Notes: generated by a model not told the origin, from the sequence alone. 34,783 nt of DNA from UBA4615 sp046046245 (GCA_046046245.1 JBJOKE010000034.1:1-34783); one strand, 5' to 3'. Counted from the first letter of the stretch, positions 7,006 through 15,096 are shown. Numbers and translations: made by a program.

Positions 7006-8234
7006 ACTGCCGCCACTGCCGCCGCCCGATCGACCCGATCGACGACGTCTTCATCGATCTGGGCGCCGCGCCGCCGTCGAACGCGTTCCTGCGCGCGGAG
7101 GACCTCGACCGGCCCGAGGTCCACTACCCGCTGAAGGCGTTCGCCTGCCGGCACTGCCTGCTGGTCCAGATCGACGAGGTACGACGACACGACGCGCTGT
7201 TCGACGCCGACTACGTCTACTTCTCGTCGTTCTCGAGCAGCTGGCTCGCCCACGCGCAACGGTTCGTGGACCGCGCGATCGAGCGCCTCGGCCTCGGCGC
7301 CGGTTCGCTGGTCATGGAGGTCGCCTCCAACGACGGCTATCTGCTGCGCTTCGTCGCCGCGCGCGGCGTGCCGTGCGTCGGCATCGAGCCGACCGGGAGC
7401 ACGGCGGCCGCCGCGCGCCGCCTGGGGATCGAGACGATCGAATCGTTCTTCGGCGAGTCGTTCGCGCGTGCCTTCGCCGCCTCGCGGCGCCGCGCCGACC
7501 TGATCGTCGGCAACAACGTGCTCGCCCACGTCCCCGACATCGACGATTTCGTCGCCGGCCTGCGCGAGGCGCTGGCACCGGGAGGCCGGGTGAGCCTCGA
7601 GTTCCCGCACCTGATGCGCCTGGTCGAGCACGCGCAGTTCGACACCGTCTACCACGAGCACTTCTCCTACCTGTCGCTGCACGCGGTGGCGCGGATCCTG
7701 GGCCGTGCCGGACTCGCCGTCGTCGACGTCGAGCCCCTGTCGACCCATGGCGGCTCGCTGCGCGTCTGGGCCGCCCACGCGGACGACGGCGTCGCGCCGA
7801 CCGACGAGGTCGAGCAGGTGCTGGCGGACGAGCGCGCGCGCGGCATGCTCGAACCCGCCTTCTACCGCGGCCTGCAGGCTCGCGCCGAGCGGATCAAGCA
7901 CGACCTGCTCGGCTTCCTCGTCGACGCGCGCCGCGCCGGCCTGACCGTCGCGGGCTACGGCGCGGCCGCCAAGGGCAACACGCTGCTGAACTTCGCCGGC
8001 GTGCGTCCCGACCTGCTGCCCTTCGTCGCCGACGCGTCGCCGCACAAGCAGGGACGTCACCTGCCGGGATCGCGGATCCCGGTGGTCTCGCCCGAACGAC
8101 TGCGCGAGGCGCGCCCCGACGTCGTGCTCGTGCTGCCGTGGAACCTGCGCGCAGAGATCGTCGCCGAGCTCGCCTGGGTGCGCGACTGGGGCGGCCGCTT
8201 CGCGACCGCCGTGCCGACGCTGGAGGTCGCATGA
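7002..8234 (+). CDS. NDP-sugar C-methyltransferase (three-domain, zinc-binding)
   Basis: A 410-residue SAM-dependent methyltransferase of the TylCIII/EvaC/TcaB9 type, which adds a methyl branch to a keto-sugar carbon, usually C3 next to a 4-keto group. The N-terminal zinc site has Cys3, Cys6, Cys49 and Cys52. The SAM fold has motif I EVASNDGYLL (106-115). The catalytic YHEH segment (217-220) keeps the Tyr and His acting as acid/base in TcaB9. The C-terminal half (from about 315, GYGAAAKGNTLLN) is the Rossmann-like domain typical of these enzymes. It directly follows dehydratase and epimerase, so the likely substrate is the CDP-4-keto-6-deoxyhexose or its epimer. Start and stop both overlap neighbouring genes. 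Confidence 0.9.
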   Translation: MNCRHCRRPIDPIDDVFIDLGAAPPSNAFLRAEDLDRPEVHYPLKAFACRHCLLVQIDEVRRHDALFDADYVYFSSFSSSWLAHAQRFVDRAIERLGLGAGSLVMEVASNDGYLLRFVAARGVPCVGIEPTGSTAAAARRLGIETIESFFGESFARAFAASRRRADLIVGNNVLAHVPDIDDFVAGLREALAPGGRVSLEFPHLMRLVEHAQFDTVYHEHFSYLSLHAVARILGRAGLAVVDVEPLSTHGGSLRVWAAHADDGVAPTDEVEQVLADERARGMLEPAFYRGLQARAERIKHDLLGFLVDARRAGLTVAGYGAAAKGNTLLNFAGVRPDLLPFVADASPHKQGRHLPGSRIPVVSPERLREARPDVVLVLPWNLRAEIVAELAWVRDWGGRFATAVPTLEVA

Positions 8235-9349
8235 ACGCCATCCCCTACACCCGCCCCTCGATCACGGACCTCGAGGTCGCCTACGCGGCCGACGCCGCGC
8301 GCACCGGCTGGGGCCCGCGGTGCAACGAGTACGTCGAGCGCTTCGAGGCCGGTTTCGCCGCGCACGTCGGCGTGCGGCACGCGGTCGCCACGTCGAGCTG
8401 CACCGGTGCCATGCACCTCGGGCTCGCGGCGCTGGGCATCGGCCGCGGCGACGAGGTGATCCTCGGGGACATCAACTGGATCGCAACGGCGGCTCCCGCG
8501 GTGCACCTGGGGGCGCGCCCGGTGTTCGTCGACGTGCTGCCCGACAGCTGGTGCGTCGATCCGTCGGCCGTCGAGGCGGCGATCACGCCGCGTACCCGCG
8601 CGATCGTCGCGGTCCACCTGTACGGGAACCTGTGCGACATGGACGCGCTGCTCGCGATCGGACGGCGACACGGCATCGCGGTGATCGAGGACGCCGCCGA
8701 AGCGATCGGCTCGGCGTGGCACGGCCGTCGGGCGGGCTCGATGGGCACGTTCGGGACCTTCTCGTTCCACGGCACCAAGACCCTCACCACCGGCGAGGGC
8801 GGCATGCTGGTGACCGACTCCGAGGCGCTGCACGAGCGCGTGCAGACGCTCGCCAACCACGGCAGGCGCCGAGGCCAGGCGCGCCAGTTCTGGCCCGAGG
8901 CGGTCGGCTTCAAGTACAAGATGAGCAACCTGCAGGCCGCGATCGGATGCGCGCAGCTCGAGCGCGTCGACGCGCTGGTGGCGGCGCGCCGTCGCGTGTT
9001 CCTCGCCTACCGCGAGGCGCTGGCGGACCTCCCGCTCACGATGAACCCCGAACCGCCCGGCACGGTCAACGGCTTCTGGATGCCGACGATCGTCGTCGAC
9101 GAGGCCGCGCACTTCGACCGCGAGGCGCTCGTCGCCGCCTTCACCCGCGAGCGGATCGACGCCCGCGTCTTCTTCTGGCCCCTGAGCGAGCTCCCGATGT
9201 TCGAGCGCCGGCCCTGCAACGTCGTCGCGCAATCGATCCACCGGCGCGCGATGAACCTGCCCGTCCACCCGGAGATGACCGAGGCCGACGTGCTGCGCGT
9301 CGCATCCATCGTCCGCGAGGCGCTCGCATCGGCGAGTGTCGCGTCATGA
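8231..9349 (+). CDS. DegT/DnrJ/EryC1-family sugar aminotransferase
   Basis: A 372-residue PLP enzyme that transfers an amino group to a keto-sugar nucleotide. The Schiff-base lysine is Lys183 in SFHGTKTLTTGEGG, a motif closest to perosamine-synthase-like 4-aminotransferases. Asp154 (IEDAAEA) pairs with the pyridine nitrogen, TSSCTGAMHLGL (54-65) is the phosphate region, and NLPVHPEMTEADV closes the family pattern. Retaining Lys argues against the RfbH/ColD-type dehydrases, where it is His, so dideoxy-sugar formation by this protein is unlikely. Placed after the C-methyltransferase, it probably aminates C4 of the branched CDP-keto-sugar; amination at C3 cannot be excluded. Start and stop overlap neighbours. 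Confidence 0.9.
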   Translation: MNAIPYTRPSITDLEVAYAADAARTGWGPRCNEYVERFEAGFAAHVGVRHAVATSSCTGAMHLGLAALGIGRGDEVILGDINWIATAAPAVHLGARPVFVDVLPDSWCVDPSAVEAAITPRTRAIVAVHLYGNLCDMDALLAIGRRHGIAVIEDAAEAIGSAWHGRRAGSMGTFGTFSFHGTKTLTTGEGGMLVTDSEALHERVQTLANHGRRRGQARQFWPEAVGFKYKMSNLQAAIGCAQLERVDALVAARRRVFLAYREALADLPLTMNPEPPGTVNGFWMPTIVVDEAAHFDREALVAAFTRERIDARVFFWPLSELPMFERRPCNVVAQSIHRRAMNLPVHPEMTEADVLRVASIVREALASASVAS

Positions 9350-10188
9350 GGCCGTCCCCGTCCGTCATGCCGGACCACGCCGAGCGCTTCGCCGCCGACG
9401 GGGTGGTCGTCCTGCGCGGCTTCTACGACCTCGAGCGCGACATCGAACCCGTCCAGCGGGGCATCCACGCGGTGATCGGCGAGGTGATGCGCCGCCACGG
9501 CGTCGAGGACCGACGTCCGCCCTTCGATCCGGCACGCTTCGACGCCGGCTTCCAGGACTTGCTGGCCACCGACCGCCGGTGGGCCGCCGAGGTCTACGAC
9601 GCGGTCAAGCAGGTGCCGGGCTTCGTGCGGCTGATCGCGCATCCGGCGAACGAGGCGCTGGTGCGCGCGCTGCGTCCCGGCTGCGTGCCGGGCATCGCCG
9701 GCGGCGGCTCCGGCATCCGCATCGACCACCCGGGCGAGGATCGATTCCGGGCCCACTGGCACCAGGAGTACCCCGCGCAGCTGCGCAGCCTCGACGGCGT
9801 GGTGTTCTGGTCGCCGCTCGTCCCGATCACGCCCGAACTCGGCCCCGTCGTCCTGTGCCCCGGCTCGCACCGCGAGGGCCCGCTGCCGGTGCGCTCGGAG
9901 CCGCTGGGCGGCCGCAGCGGCGCCTATGCGCTGCGGCTCGACCGCGAGGCCGAGCTGGTCGGCCGCTATCGCCAGGAGGCTCCGCTGCTGCAGCCCGGCG
10001 ACCTCGCGGTGATGGACTTCCTGCTGCTGCACGCGTCCGGCCACAACCGCGGCGCGCGGTCGCGCTGGTCCATGCAGTTCCGCTGGTTCAACTTCGCCGA
10101 ATCGACCGGGCGCGCCCACGGCTGGTCGGGCTCGTACGCCGCCGGAGTCGACTTCCGGCGCATCCACCCGGAGCTCTGCGTTGAGTGA
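9346..10188 (+). CDS. Phytanoyl-CoA dioxygenase (PhyH)-family Fe(II)/2-oxoglutarate oxygenase
   Basis: A 280-residue cupin-fold oxygenase of the PhyH family. The metal triad is visible as His139-x-Glu141 (HWHQEYP) and distal His229 (LLLHASGHN); Arg240, eleven residues on, is placed to bind 2-oxoglutarate. Members use O2 to hydroxylate small molecules, and a subset sits in polysaccharide or antibiotic-sugar clusters. Here it may hydroxylate the CDP-sugar, the C-methyl branch or the N-acyl group. This is inference from its position inside the operon, between aminotransferase and the second methyltransferase, with overlapping starts and stops. Glu replacing the usual Asp of HxD is common in the polysaccharide-linked subset as I recall it. 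No signal peptide is seen. Confidence 0.8.
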   Translation: MRPSPSVMPDHAERFAADGVVVLRGFYDLERDIEPVQRGIHAVIGEVMRRHGVEDRRPPFDPARFDAGFQDLLATDRRWAAEVYDAVKQVPGFVRLIAHPANEALVRALRPGCVPGIAGGGSGIRIDHPGEDRFRAHWHQEYPAQLRSLDGVVFWSPLVPITPELGPVVLCPGSHREGPLPVRSEPLGGRSGAYALRLDREAELVGRYRQEAPLLQPGDLAVMDFLLLHASGHNRGARSRWSMQFRWFNFAESTGRAHGWSGSYAAGVDFRRIHPELCVE

Positions 10189-11350
10189 CACCGAACGCCC
10201 CTGCCCCCTGTGCGGCGAGCCGCTCGGCACGCCGCTGTTCGATGCCGGACACCACACCTCGCTGACGACGCTGTGCGAGCGCCGCGACGCGCGGACCCGT
10301 GTCTGGGCCTGCCGCGGCTGCGGACACCTGAGCGGCGATCCGCTGCCGGACACCGACAGCTACTATGCGCACGACTACCGGATCCTGCTCGGGCAGGACG
10401 ACGAGGACCAGATCTACGAGATCCGGGACGGGCGCATCGTCTACCGCACCGAGCACCAGGCCGAGGTCCTGGGCCGCAAGCTCGCGCTGCCGCCCGGCGC
10501 GAGGCTCCTCGACTACGGCTGCGCGAAGGCGTCCACGCCGCGTGCGCTGCACCGCGCACGCCCCGACATCGAGGTGCACCTGTTCGACGTCAGCGAGGTG
10601 TACCGCCCGCACTGGCGGGACTGGGTGCCGCCGGCACGCACCGCGGTCGGATCGGTACCGGACGACTGGGCCGGGCGCTTCGATGCGGTGACCTCGTTCT
10701 TCGCGTTCGAGCACATCCCGGATCCGGCCGCCGCGATCGCACGCGTATCGGCGCTGCTGCGCGACGGTGGCGCCCTGCACCTGGTCGTGCCGGACACCTT
10801 CGGCAACCCGTCGGACCTGGTCGTGATCGACCACGTCCACCACTTCACCGTGCCGTCGCTGCACCGCCTGCTCGCCCGCGCCGGCTTCGGTGAGATCGAC
10901 ATCGACGCGGACGCCCACCGGGGCGCGCTGGTCGCGGTCGCACGCAAGGGCCGTCCGGCCGCCCCGGCGCCCGACCCGGCGCACACCCTCGAGCGGGCCG
11001 CCGCGCTCGCTCGCTTCTGGCAGGACGCCGGCGCAAGGGTCCGCGAGGTCGAGGCGACGCTGGCCGACGACGAGGTCGTGGCCGTCTACGGCTCGGGCGT
11101 CTACGGGGCATGGATCGCCGGCACGCTGCGCAAGCCCGGCCGGGTCCGCTGCTTCCTGGACCGCAGTCCCTACCAGCAGGGGCGCACGCTGTTCGATCGT
11201 CCGATCTTCGCGCCCGACCGACTGCCCGACGAGGTCTCGACGGTGTTCGTCGGGCTGAATCCGGCGATCGCGCGCGCCGCGCTCGCCGACCCGCCGTGGC
11301 CGGCCACGCGGCGGCCGCGCCTCGCGTTCCTCGACGCGGCACCGGCATGA
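10181..11350 (+). CDS. Second zinc-binding SAM methyltransferase of the sugar C-methyltransferase type
   Basis: A 389-residue protein with the same three-part plan as the gene at 7002 but clearly divergent. It has zinc cysteines 8, 11, 44 and 47, SAM motif I LLDYGCAKAST (109-119) and a C-terminal Rossmann-like domain beginning YGSGVYGAWIA (303-313). Where the first enzyme has YHEH, this one has DHVHH (217-221), so the catalytic Tyr is missing while histidines remain. It may methylate another position, act on oxygen or a substituent, or have lost C-methyl chemistry. The start is TTG at 10181: CGGAG lies 7 bases upstream (10169-10173) and no better in-frame start follows. The start is inside the end of the PhyH gene, an 8-base overlap. 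Confidence 0.8.
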   Translation: MSDTERPCPLCGEPLGTPLFDAGHHTSLTTLCERRDARTRVWACRGCGHLSGDPLPDTDSYYAHDYRILLGQDDEDQIYEIRDGRIVYRTEHQAEVLGRKLALPPGARLLDYGCAKASTPRALHRARPDIEVHLFDVSEVYRPHWRDWVPPARTAVGSVPDDWAGRFDAVTSFFAFEHIPDPAAAIARVSALLRDGGALHLVVPDTFGNPSDLVVIDHVHHFTVPSLHRLLARAGFGEIDIDADAHRGALVAVARKGRPAAPAPDPAHTLERAAALARFWQDAGARVREVEATLADDEVVAVYGSGVYGAWIAGTLRKPGRVRCFLDRSPYQQGRTLFDRPIFAPDRLPDEVSTVFVGLNPAIARAALADPPWPATRRPRLAFLDAAPA

Positions 11351-11862
11351 TCCTCGGCGAACGGGTCCGCCTGCGGCCCTGGAGCGAGGCCGACGTCGCG
11401 ACGCTGGCCGTGCTGCGGAACGACCCGTCGCTGCAGTCGCTGCTGCTGTCGCGGGTCCGCGGCAGCCACCCCGACCAGGTCCGCGACTGGTTGCGCCAGC
11501 GCAGCGCGTCGGCCTCGGGGATGCTGTGCGTCGTGGCCGATGCGGCAGACGACCGGGCACTCGGCTGGATCCAGCTCTCCGGTCTCGACGATCCGGACGG
11601 CCGGGCCGAACTCGGCATCTGCCTGGCACCCGACGGTCAGGGTCGCGGGCTGGGGCGCGAAGCGGTGTCGCTGCTGGTCGCGCACGCGGCCGCGGGCTGG
11701 CCGCTGCGCAAGGTCTCGCTGCGCGTGCGGGCGGACCATGCACGCGCGGTGCGCTGCTACGAGGCGAGCGGCTTCGAGCGCTGCGGCCTGCTGCGTGCCG
11801 ATGTCTTCGCCGACGGCGCCTGGCGCGACGTCCTCCTGATGGAACGGCTGCTCCGTGGTTGA
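11347..11862 (+). CDS. GNAT-family N-acyltransferase
   Basis: A 171-residue Gcn5-related acyltransferase of the RimJ/RimL-like subgroup. It opens LGERVRLRPWSEAD, and the acyl-CoA pyrophosphate loop is in APDGQGRGLGREA (about 98-110), followed by the RVRADHARAVRCYEASGFE segment typical of the fold's last helices. In this operon the likely job is N-acylation of the amino sugar made by the DegT-type enzyme, as GNAT partners do for other aminated surface sugars. A protein or antibiotic substrate cannot be excluded from sequence alone. The start overlaps the previous stop by 4 bases. Confidence 0.82.
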   Translation: MILGERVRLRPWSEADVATLAVLRNDPSLQSLLLSRVRGSHPDQVRDWLRQRSASASGMLCVVADAADDRALGWIQLSGLDDPDGRAELGICLAPDGQGRGLGREAVSLLVAHAAAGWPLRKVSLRVRADHARAVRCYEASGFERCGLLRADVFADGAWRDVLLMERLLRG

Positions 11863-11875
11863 GGCGCCGACACCC

Positions 11876-12604
11876 ATGCGCATCGTGATCTCCCAGTCGA
11901 TGCTGTTCCCGTGGGTCGGACTGCTCGCGCAGGTGCGGCTCGCGCAGGTCTTCGTCCACTACGACGACGTCCAGTTCTCCAGGGGCAGCTTCGTGAACCG
12001 CGTGCAGCTGAAGACCGCGCGCGGCGTCGAGTGGCTGACGGTGCCCCTGCAGGGCCATCGGCTCGGGCAGCGGATCGACGAGGTCCGGGTCGCGCCGCAA
12101 GCGGCCTGGCTGTCCCGACACCTCGAGCTGCTGCAGCGCAGCCTCGGCGACGCTCCGTACGCGGCCGACGCGCTCACCCTGGCGCACGAGGTCTATGCCG
12201 CCGGCCACGACCGGCTCTCCGACCTGGCCTGCGCGTCGACGATGGCCCTGGCGCGCTACTTCGGGCTCGATGCCGGCCGGCGCTTCATCCACGCGGGCGA
12301 GCTCGGCATACCGGGGCGCAGCACCGACCGCGTGTTCGGGATCGTGGCCGCGCTCGCCGGCACGAGCTACGTGACGGGTCACGGGGCCGCCCGCTACCTG
12401 GACCACGAACGCTTCGAGCGCGCGGGCATCGCGGTCGAGTACATGGACTATCGGTGCGACCCGTGGCCGCAGCCGCACGGTGCGTTCACGCCGTACGTCT
12501 CGGGGCTCGACCTCGTCGCCCGCCTCGGCCGCGCGGGCGGCGACCGCCTCGCGCTGGGGACCGTGCCCTGGCGGCGCTTCGTGGACGCCGACGCCACGGC
12601 CTGA
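11876..12604 (+). CDS. WbqC-like family protein of the surface-polysaccharide operon
   Basis: About 242 residues. Recognised from the N-terminal pattern ISQSMLFPWVGLLAQV, then YDDVQFSRGSFVNRVQLK and WLTVPLQG, and later DYRCDPWPQ, the conserved blocks of the WbqC-like family found in O-antigen and glycan clusters. Its biochemical role is not established. The conserved acidic and aromatic N-terminus hints at an enzyme acting on small activated sugars or acyl groups, but that is speculation. ATG 11876 is chosen because the family starts directly at this conserved strand; a GTG at 11855 that overlaps the GNAT stop would add seven residues. It is the last gene of the plus-strand operon and ends 15 bases from the convergent glycosyltransferase. 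Confidence 0.78.
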   Translation: MRIVISQSMLFPWVGLLAQVRLAQVFVHYDDVQFSRGSFVNRVQLKTARGVEWLTVPLQGHRLGQRIDEVRVAPQAAWLSRHLELLQRSLGDAPYAADALTLAHEVYAAGHDRLSDLACASTMALARYFGLDAGRRFIHAGELGIPGRSTDRVFGIVAALAGTSYVTGHGAARYLDHERFERAGIAVEYMDYRCDPWPQPHGAFTPYVSGLDLVARLGRAGGDRLALGTVPWRRFVDADATA

Positions 12605-12619
12605 GCCGTGGCGCGCCGC

Positions 12620-13861
12620 TCAGGCGGCGAACTTCGCCATCAGGTCGTGCTCGAACAGCACCCGCACGTTGGCGGCGTCGAGCCGGTCACGCAGCGCGGG
12701 CTCGAGCATCGCGCCCGGGGCCCGGCACAGCACCAGCGCATCCTTCAGCCCCGCGAGGTCCTCGCCCTGCAGCGGCTGGTCGACGAACAGCACCGGCACC
12801 GCGGCGCGCGCGCTGACGAACTCGCGCACGGACACGTCGAAATCGCCCTGCAGCACGAGGCACGACACGTTGCGGTTCAGTTCCTCGTCGCGCAGCAGGA
12901 AGTCGATCGCCGCGCCGCTGCGCAGCGACGCCATCGGCGCCGGCAGCAGCCCCTCGCGCCCCAGCGCCTTCAACCGGTAGGCGAGGTAGTAGGTCTCGAC
13001 CGCGTCGCGCCCCTGCGCGTTGCGCAGCCGTACCGCGACCGCGATCCGGTCGGCGATCATGTCCTGGATCCGCAGGCACCATCCGGCCCGCTCGGCGTCG
13101 CCGATCTGCGCCGCGAAGCGACCGAGCACGTGCTCGAGGCCGCCGCGATAGCGGTCCCACGCGTGCTCCGCCTCGCGGGACCCCGTCTGCGAACGCTGCT
13201 CGTCGGCGAAGTACCGGGTGATCGACACGTAGAACGGGTCCTTGAGCATCAGCACGTCGGCGCGCTGCAGGAACTCCGCCGCATGGACGAACGCGTAGAA
13301 GGCCTGCTCCGGGACCCGCGGCATGACCGCCTCGAGCAGGTCCCGCCGGCAGACGTAGATCTCGGGAAACACGTGCCAGCGCAGGAGCGCGTCCAGCAGG
13401 GTCCGGTGGTCGTCGCGGGCGATGTGCAGGTCGCGGTCCTGGGTGTAGAAGGTTCCCTCGGCCTGGTCGGCGACCAGGTCGTAGAGCATCCAGGGCGCGT
13501 AGGCGACCCCGATCCCCGGATCCGCGAGCATCGCCCTCAGCGCGTCGGCCAGCGGCTCGGCCATCAGCGCGTCGTCGTCGGCGAGGTAGACCACGTAGGT
13601 GCCCCGCGCCTGGCCCATCACGAAGTACCAGTTCGCGGACCCGCCGATGTTCTCCGGCTGCCGGAAGGCGCGCATCGGCAGGACCTGTCCGTACTCGGCC
13701 ACGACCTCGGGGGTGTCATCCGTGGAGTGGTTGTCCGACACCACCACCTCGAAGGGGAACGGAAAGCCCTCGAGCTGGCTGGCCAGCATCCCGAACAGCG
13801 AGCGCAGGTAGCGCCCGCGGTTCCAGGTCGGAATGCAGAAGCTGACGACGGGAGGGTTCAT
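12620..13861 (-). CDS. Family 2 glycosyltransferase
   Basis: A 413-residue inverting GT-A glycosyltransferase. The N-terminal catalytic domain shows FCIPTWNRGRYL (8-19), the nucleotide-binding SDNHSTDDT (42-50), the NIGG loop (71-74) and the metal-binding LADDDA (93-98). The C-terminal 180 or so residues are mostly helical and not recognised; no transmembrane segment is apparent, so it is cytosolic or peripheral. It probably transfers the CDP-derived sugar, or another residue of the same glycan. It is on the opposite strand, converging on the sugar operon, so it is separately transcribed. The start at 13861 fits the family N-terminus; an upstream in-frame ATG at 13909 would add 16 unconserved residues. 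Ribosome sites are weak for both. Confidence 0.85.
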   Translation of the reverse strand: MNPPVVSFCIPTWNRGRYLRSLFGMLASQLEGFPFPFEVVVSDNHSTDDTPEVVAEYGQVLPMRAFRQPENIGGSANWYFVMGQARGTYVVYLADDDALMAEPLADALRAMLADPGIGVAYAPWMLYDLVADQAEGTFYTQDRDLHIARDDHRTLLDALLRWHVFPEIYVCRRDLLEAVMPRVPEQAFYAFVHAAEFLQRADVLMLKDPFYVSITRYFADEQRSQTGSREAEHAWDRYRGGLEHVLGRFAAQIGDAERAGWCLRIQDMIADRIAVAVRLRNAQGRDAVETYYLAYRLKALGREGLLPAPMASLRSGAAIDFLLRDEELNRNVSCLVLQGDFDVSVREFVSARAAVPVLFVDQPLQGEDLAGLKDALVLCRAPGAMLEPALRDRLDAANVRVLFEHDLMAKFAA

Positions 13862-13994
13862 GAGGGGGCGCGCCTCGGATCGGGGACCACGCCAGTATCC
13901 CTGCCGCATCCGATCGGGGTGCGCGCGTAAGCGCGTGTCGCGCCGCGCATTTCACGGGACCGCCGCCTGCCCGCGCGACGGTCGCCGGCCCCTG

Positions 13995-15023
13995 TCACAC
14001 CTTCAGCACCAGCTTTCCGAAGTTCGACCCGTCGAACAGCTTCAGCAGCGTCTGCGGGAACGTGTCGATCCCCTCGACCACGTCCTCGCGCGACCTGAAG
14101 CGGCCGTCCTTCATCCAGGCCGCGATGTCGCGCACCGCCTCCGGGTAGCGGGCGGCGTAGTCGAACACCACGATGCCCTCCATCCGCGCGCGGTTCACCA
14201 GCAGCGACAGGTAGTTCGACGGGCCCTTGACCGGCGTCGTGTTGTTGTACTGCGAGATCGCGCCGCAGATCACGATGCGGGCCTTGCGGTTGATCCGCGT
14301 GAGCACCGTGTCGAGGATGTCGCCGCCGACGTTGTCGAAGTAGACGTCGACGCCCTTCGGGCAGTGCTGCTTCAGGCCGTCGCGGACGCTGCCGGCCTTG
14401 TAGTCGATGCACGCGTCGAAGCCGAGCTCGCGCACGACGAAGTCGCACTTGTCGGCGCCGCCCGCGATGCCGACCACACGGCAGCCCTTGATCTTCGCGA
14501 CCTGCCCGACGGTCTGGCCGACCGCACCCGCCGCGCCCGAGACGACGACGGTCTCGCCCTCCTTCGGCTGGCCGACGTCGAGCAGGCCGAAGTAGGCGGT
14601 CATGCCGGGCATGCCGAGCGCGTTCAGCCACTTCTCGGGCGGCGCGAGCGACGGATCGATCTTCGACAGGCCGGCGCGGCGGATCCCCGCCTCGTCGAGC
14701 GCGCAGTACTGCTGGACCCCGAGCACGCCGCTCACGTGGTCGCCGACCGCGAAGGCCGCGGTGTTCGAGGCCACCACGCGACCCACGCCGCCGGCACGCA
14801 TCACCTCGCCGATGCCCACCGGCTCGATGTAGCTCCTGCCCTCGTTCATCCAGCCGCGCATCGCCGGGTCGAGCGACAGCATCAGCGTCTTCACCAGCAC
14901 GCCGCCGGGACCGGGCTCGGGCAGGGGTGCGTCGACGATCGACCAGTTGTCGCGGGTCGGCATGCCGACCGGGCGCGAGGCGAGACGGACCTGCCGGTTC
15001 ACGGCGGAGGATTCGACGGTCAT
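13995..15023 (-). CDS. NADP-dependent MDR-family oxidoreductase (CurA / prostaglandin-reductase-like)
   Basis: A 342-residue zinc-independent medium-chain reductase that would reduce the C=C bond of alpha,beta-unsaturated ketones or aldehydes with NADPH. The motif LMLSLDPAMRGWMN (47-60) is characteristic of this subgroup. The cofactor loop is SGAAGAVGQTVGQ (162-174), and FDNVGGDILD (229-238) and GAISQYN (254-260) are further signatures. The cysteine and histidine ligands of zinc alcohol dehydrogenases are absent. AGGAG-type ribosome bases lie about 10 upstream of the ATG. It lies 73 bases after the ECHDC3-like gene on the same strand, so the two are probably co-transcribed. A detoxification or catabolic role is plausible. 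Confidence 0.9.
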   Translation of the reverse strand: MTVESSAVNRQVRLASRPVGMPTRDNWSIVDAPLPEPGPGGVLVKTLMLSLDPAMRGWMNEGRSYIEPVGIGEVMRAGGVGRVVASNTAAFAVGDHVSGVLGVQQYCALDEAGIRRAGLSKIDPSLAPPEKWLNALGMPGMTAYFGLLDVGQPKEGETVVVSGAAGAVGQTVGQVAKIKGCRVVGIAGGADKCDFVVRELGFDACIDYKAGSVRDGLKQHCPKGVDVYFDNVGGDILDTVLTRINRKARIVICGAISQYNNTTPVKGPSNYLSLLVNRARMEGIVVFDYAARYPEAVRDIAAWMKDGRFRSREDVVEGIDTFPQTLLKLFDGSNFGKLVLKV

Positions 15024-15096
15024 CGGGGAACGGCTCCTGGGTGGATCGAGGGGAACGGGACGGCGACCGGCGCGCGGGATGCGCGCGGCACCGGTC

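Noticed and set aside
8231..9349. RfbH/ColD-type 3-dehydrase assignment for the PLP enzyme
   Set aside because: The active-site residue is Lys183 (HGTK), not the His that marks those dehydrases, and no ferredoxin-type reductase partner is present.
12608..13930. Long plus-strand open frame opposite the glycosyltransferase
   Set aside because: Its translation is Arg/His-rich with no domain motifs; the minus strand has clear GT2 motifs. It is a high-GC antisense shadow.
13922..13935. Hairpin CGCGC-GTAA-GCGCG between the MDR reductase and the glycosyltransferase
   Set aside because: Only a 5-base stem with no T-run on either strand; in this GC-rich DNA such stems are expected by chance.
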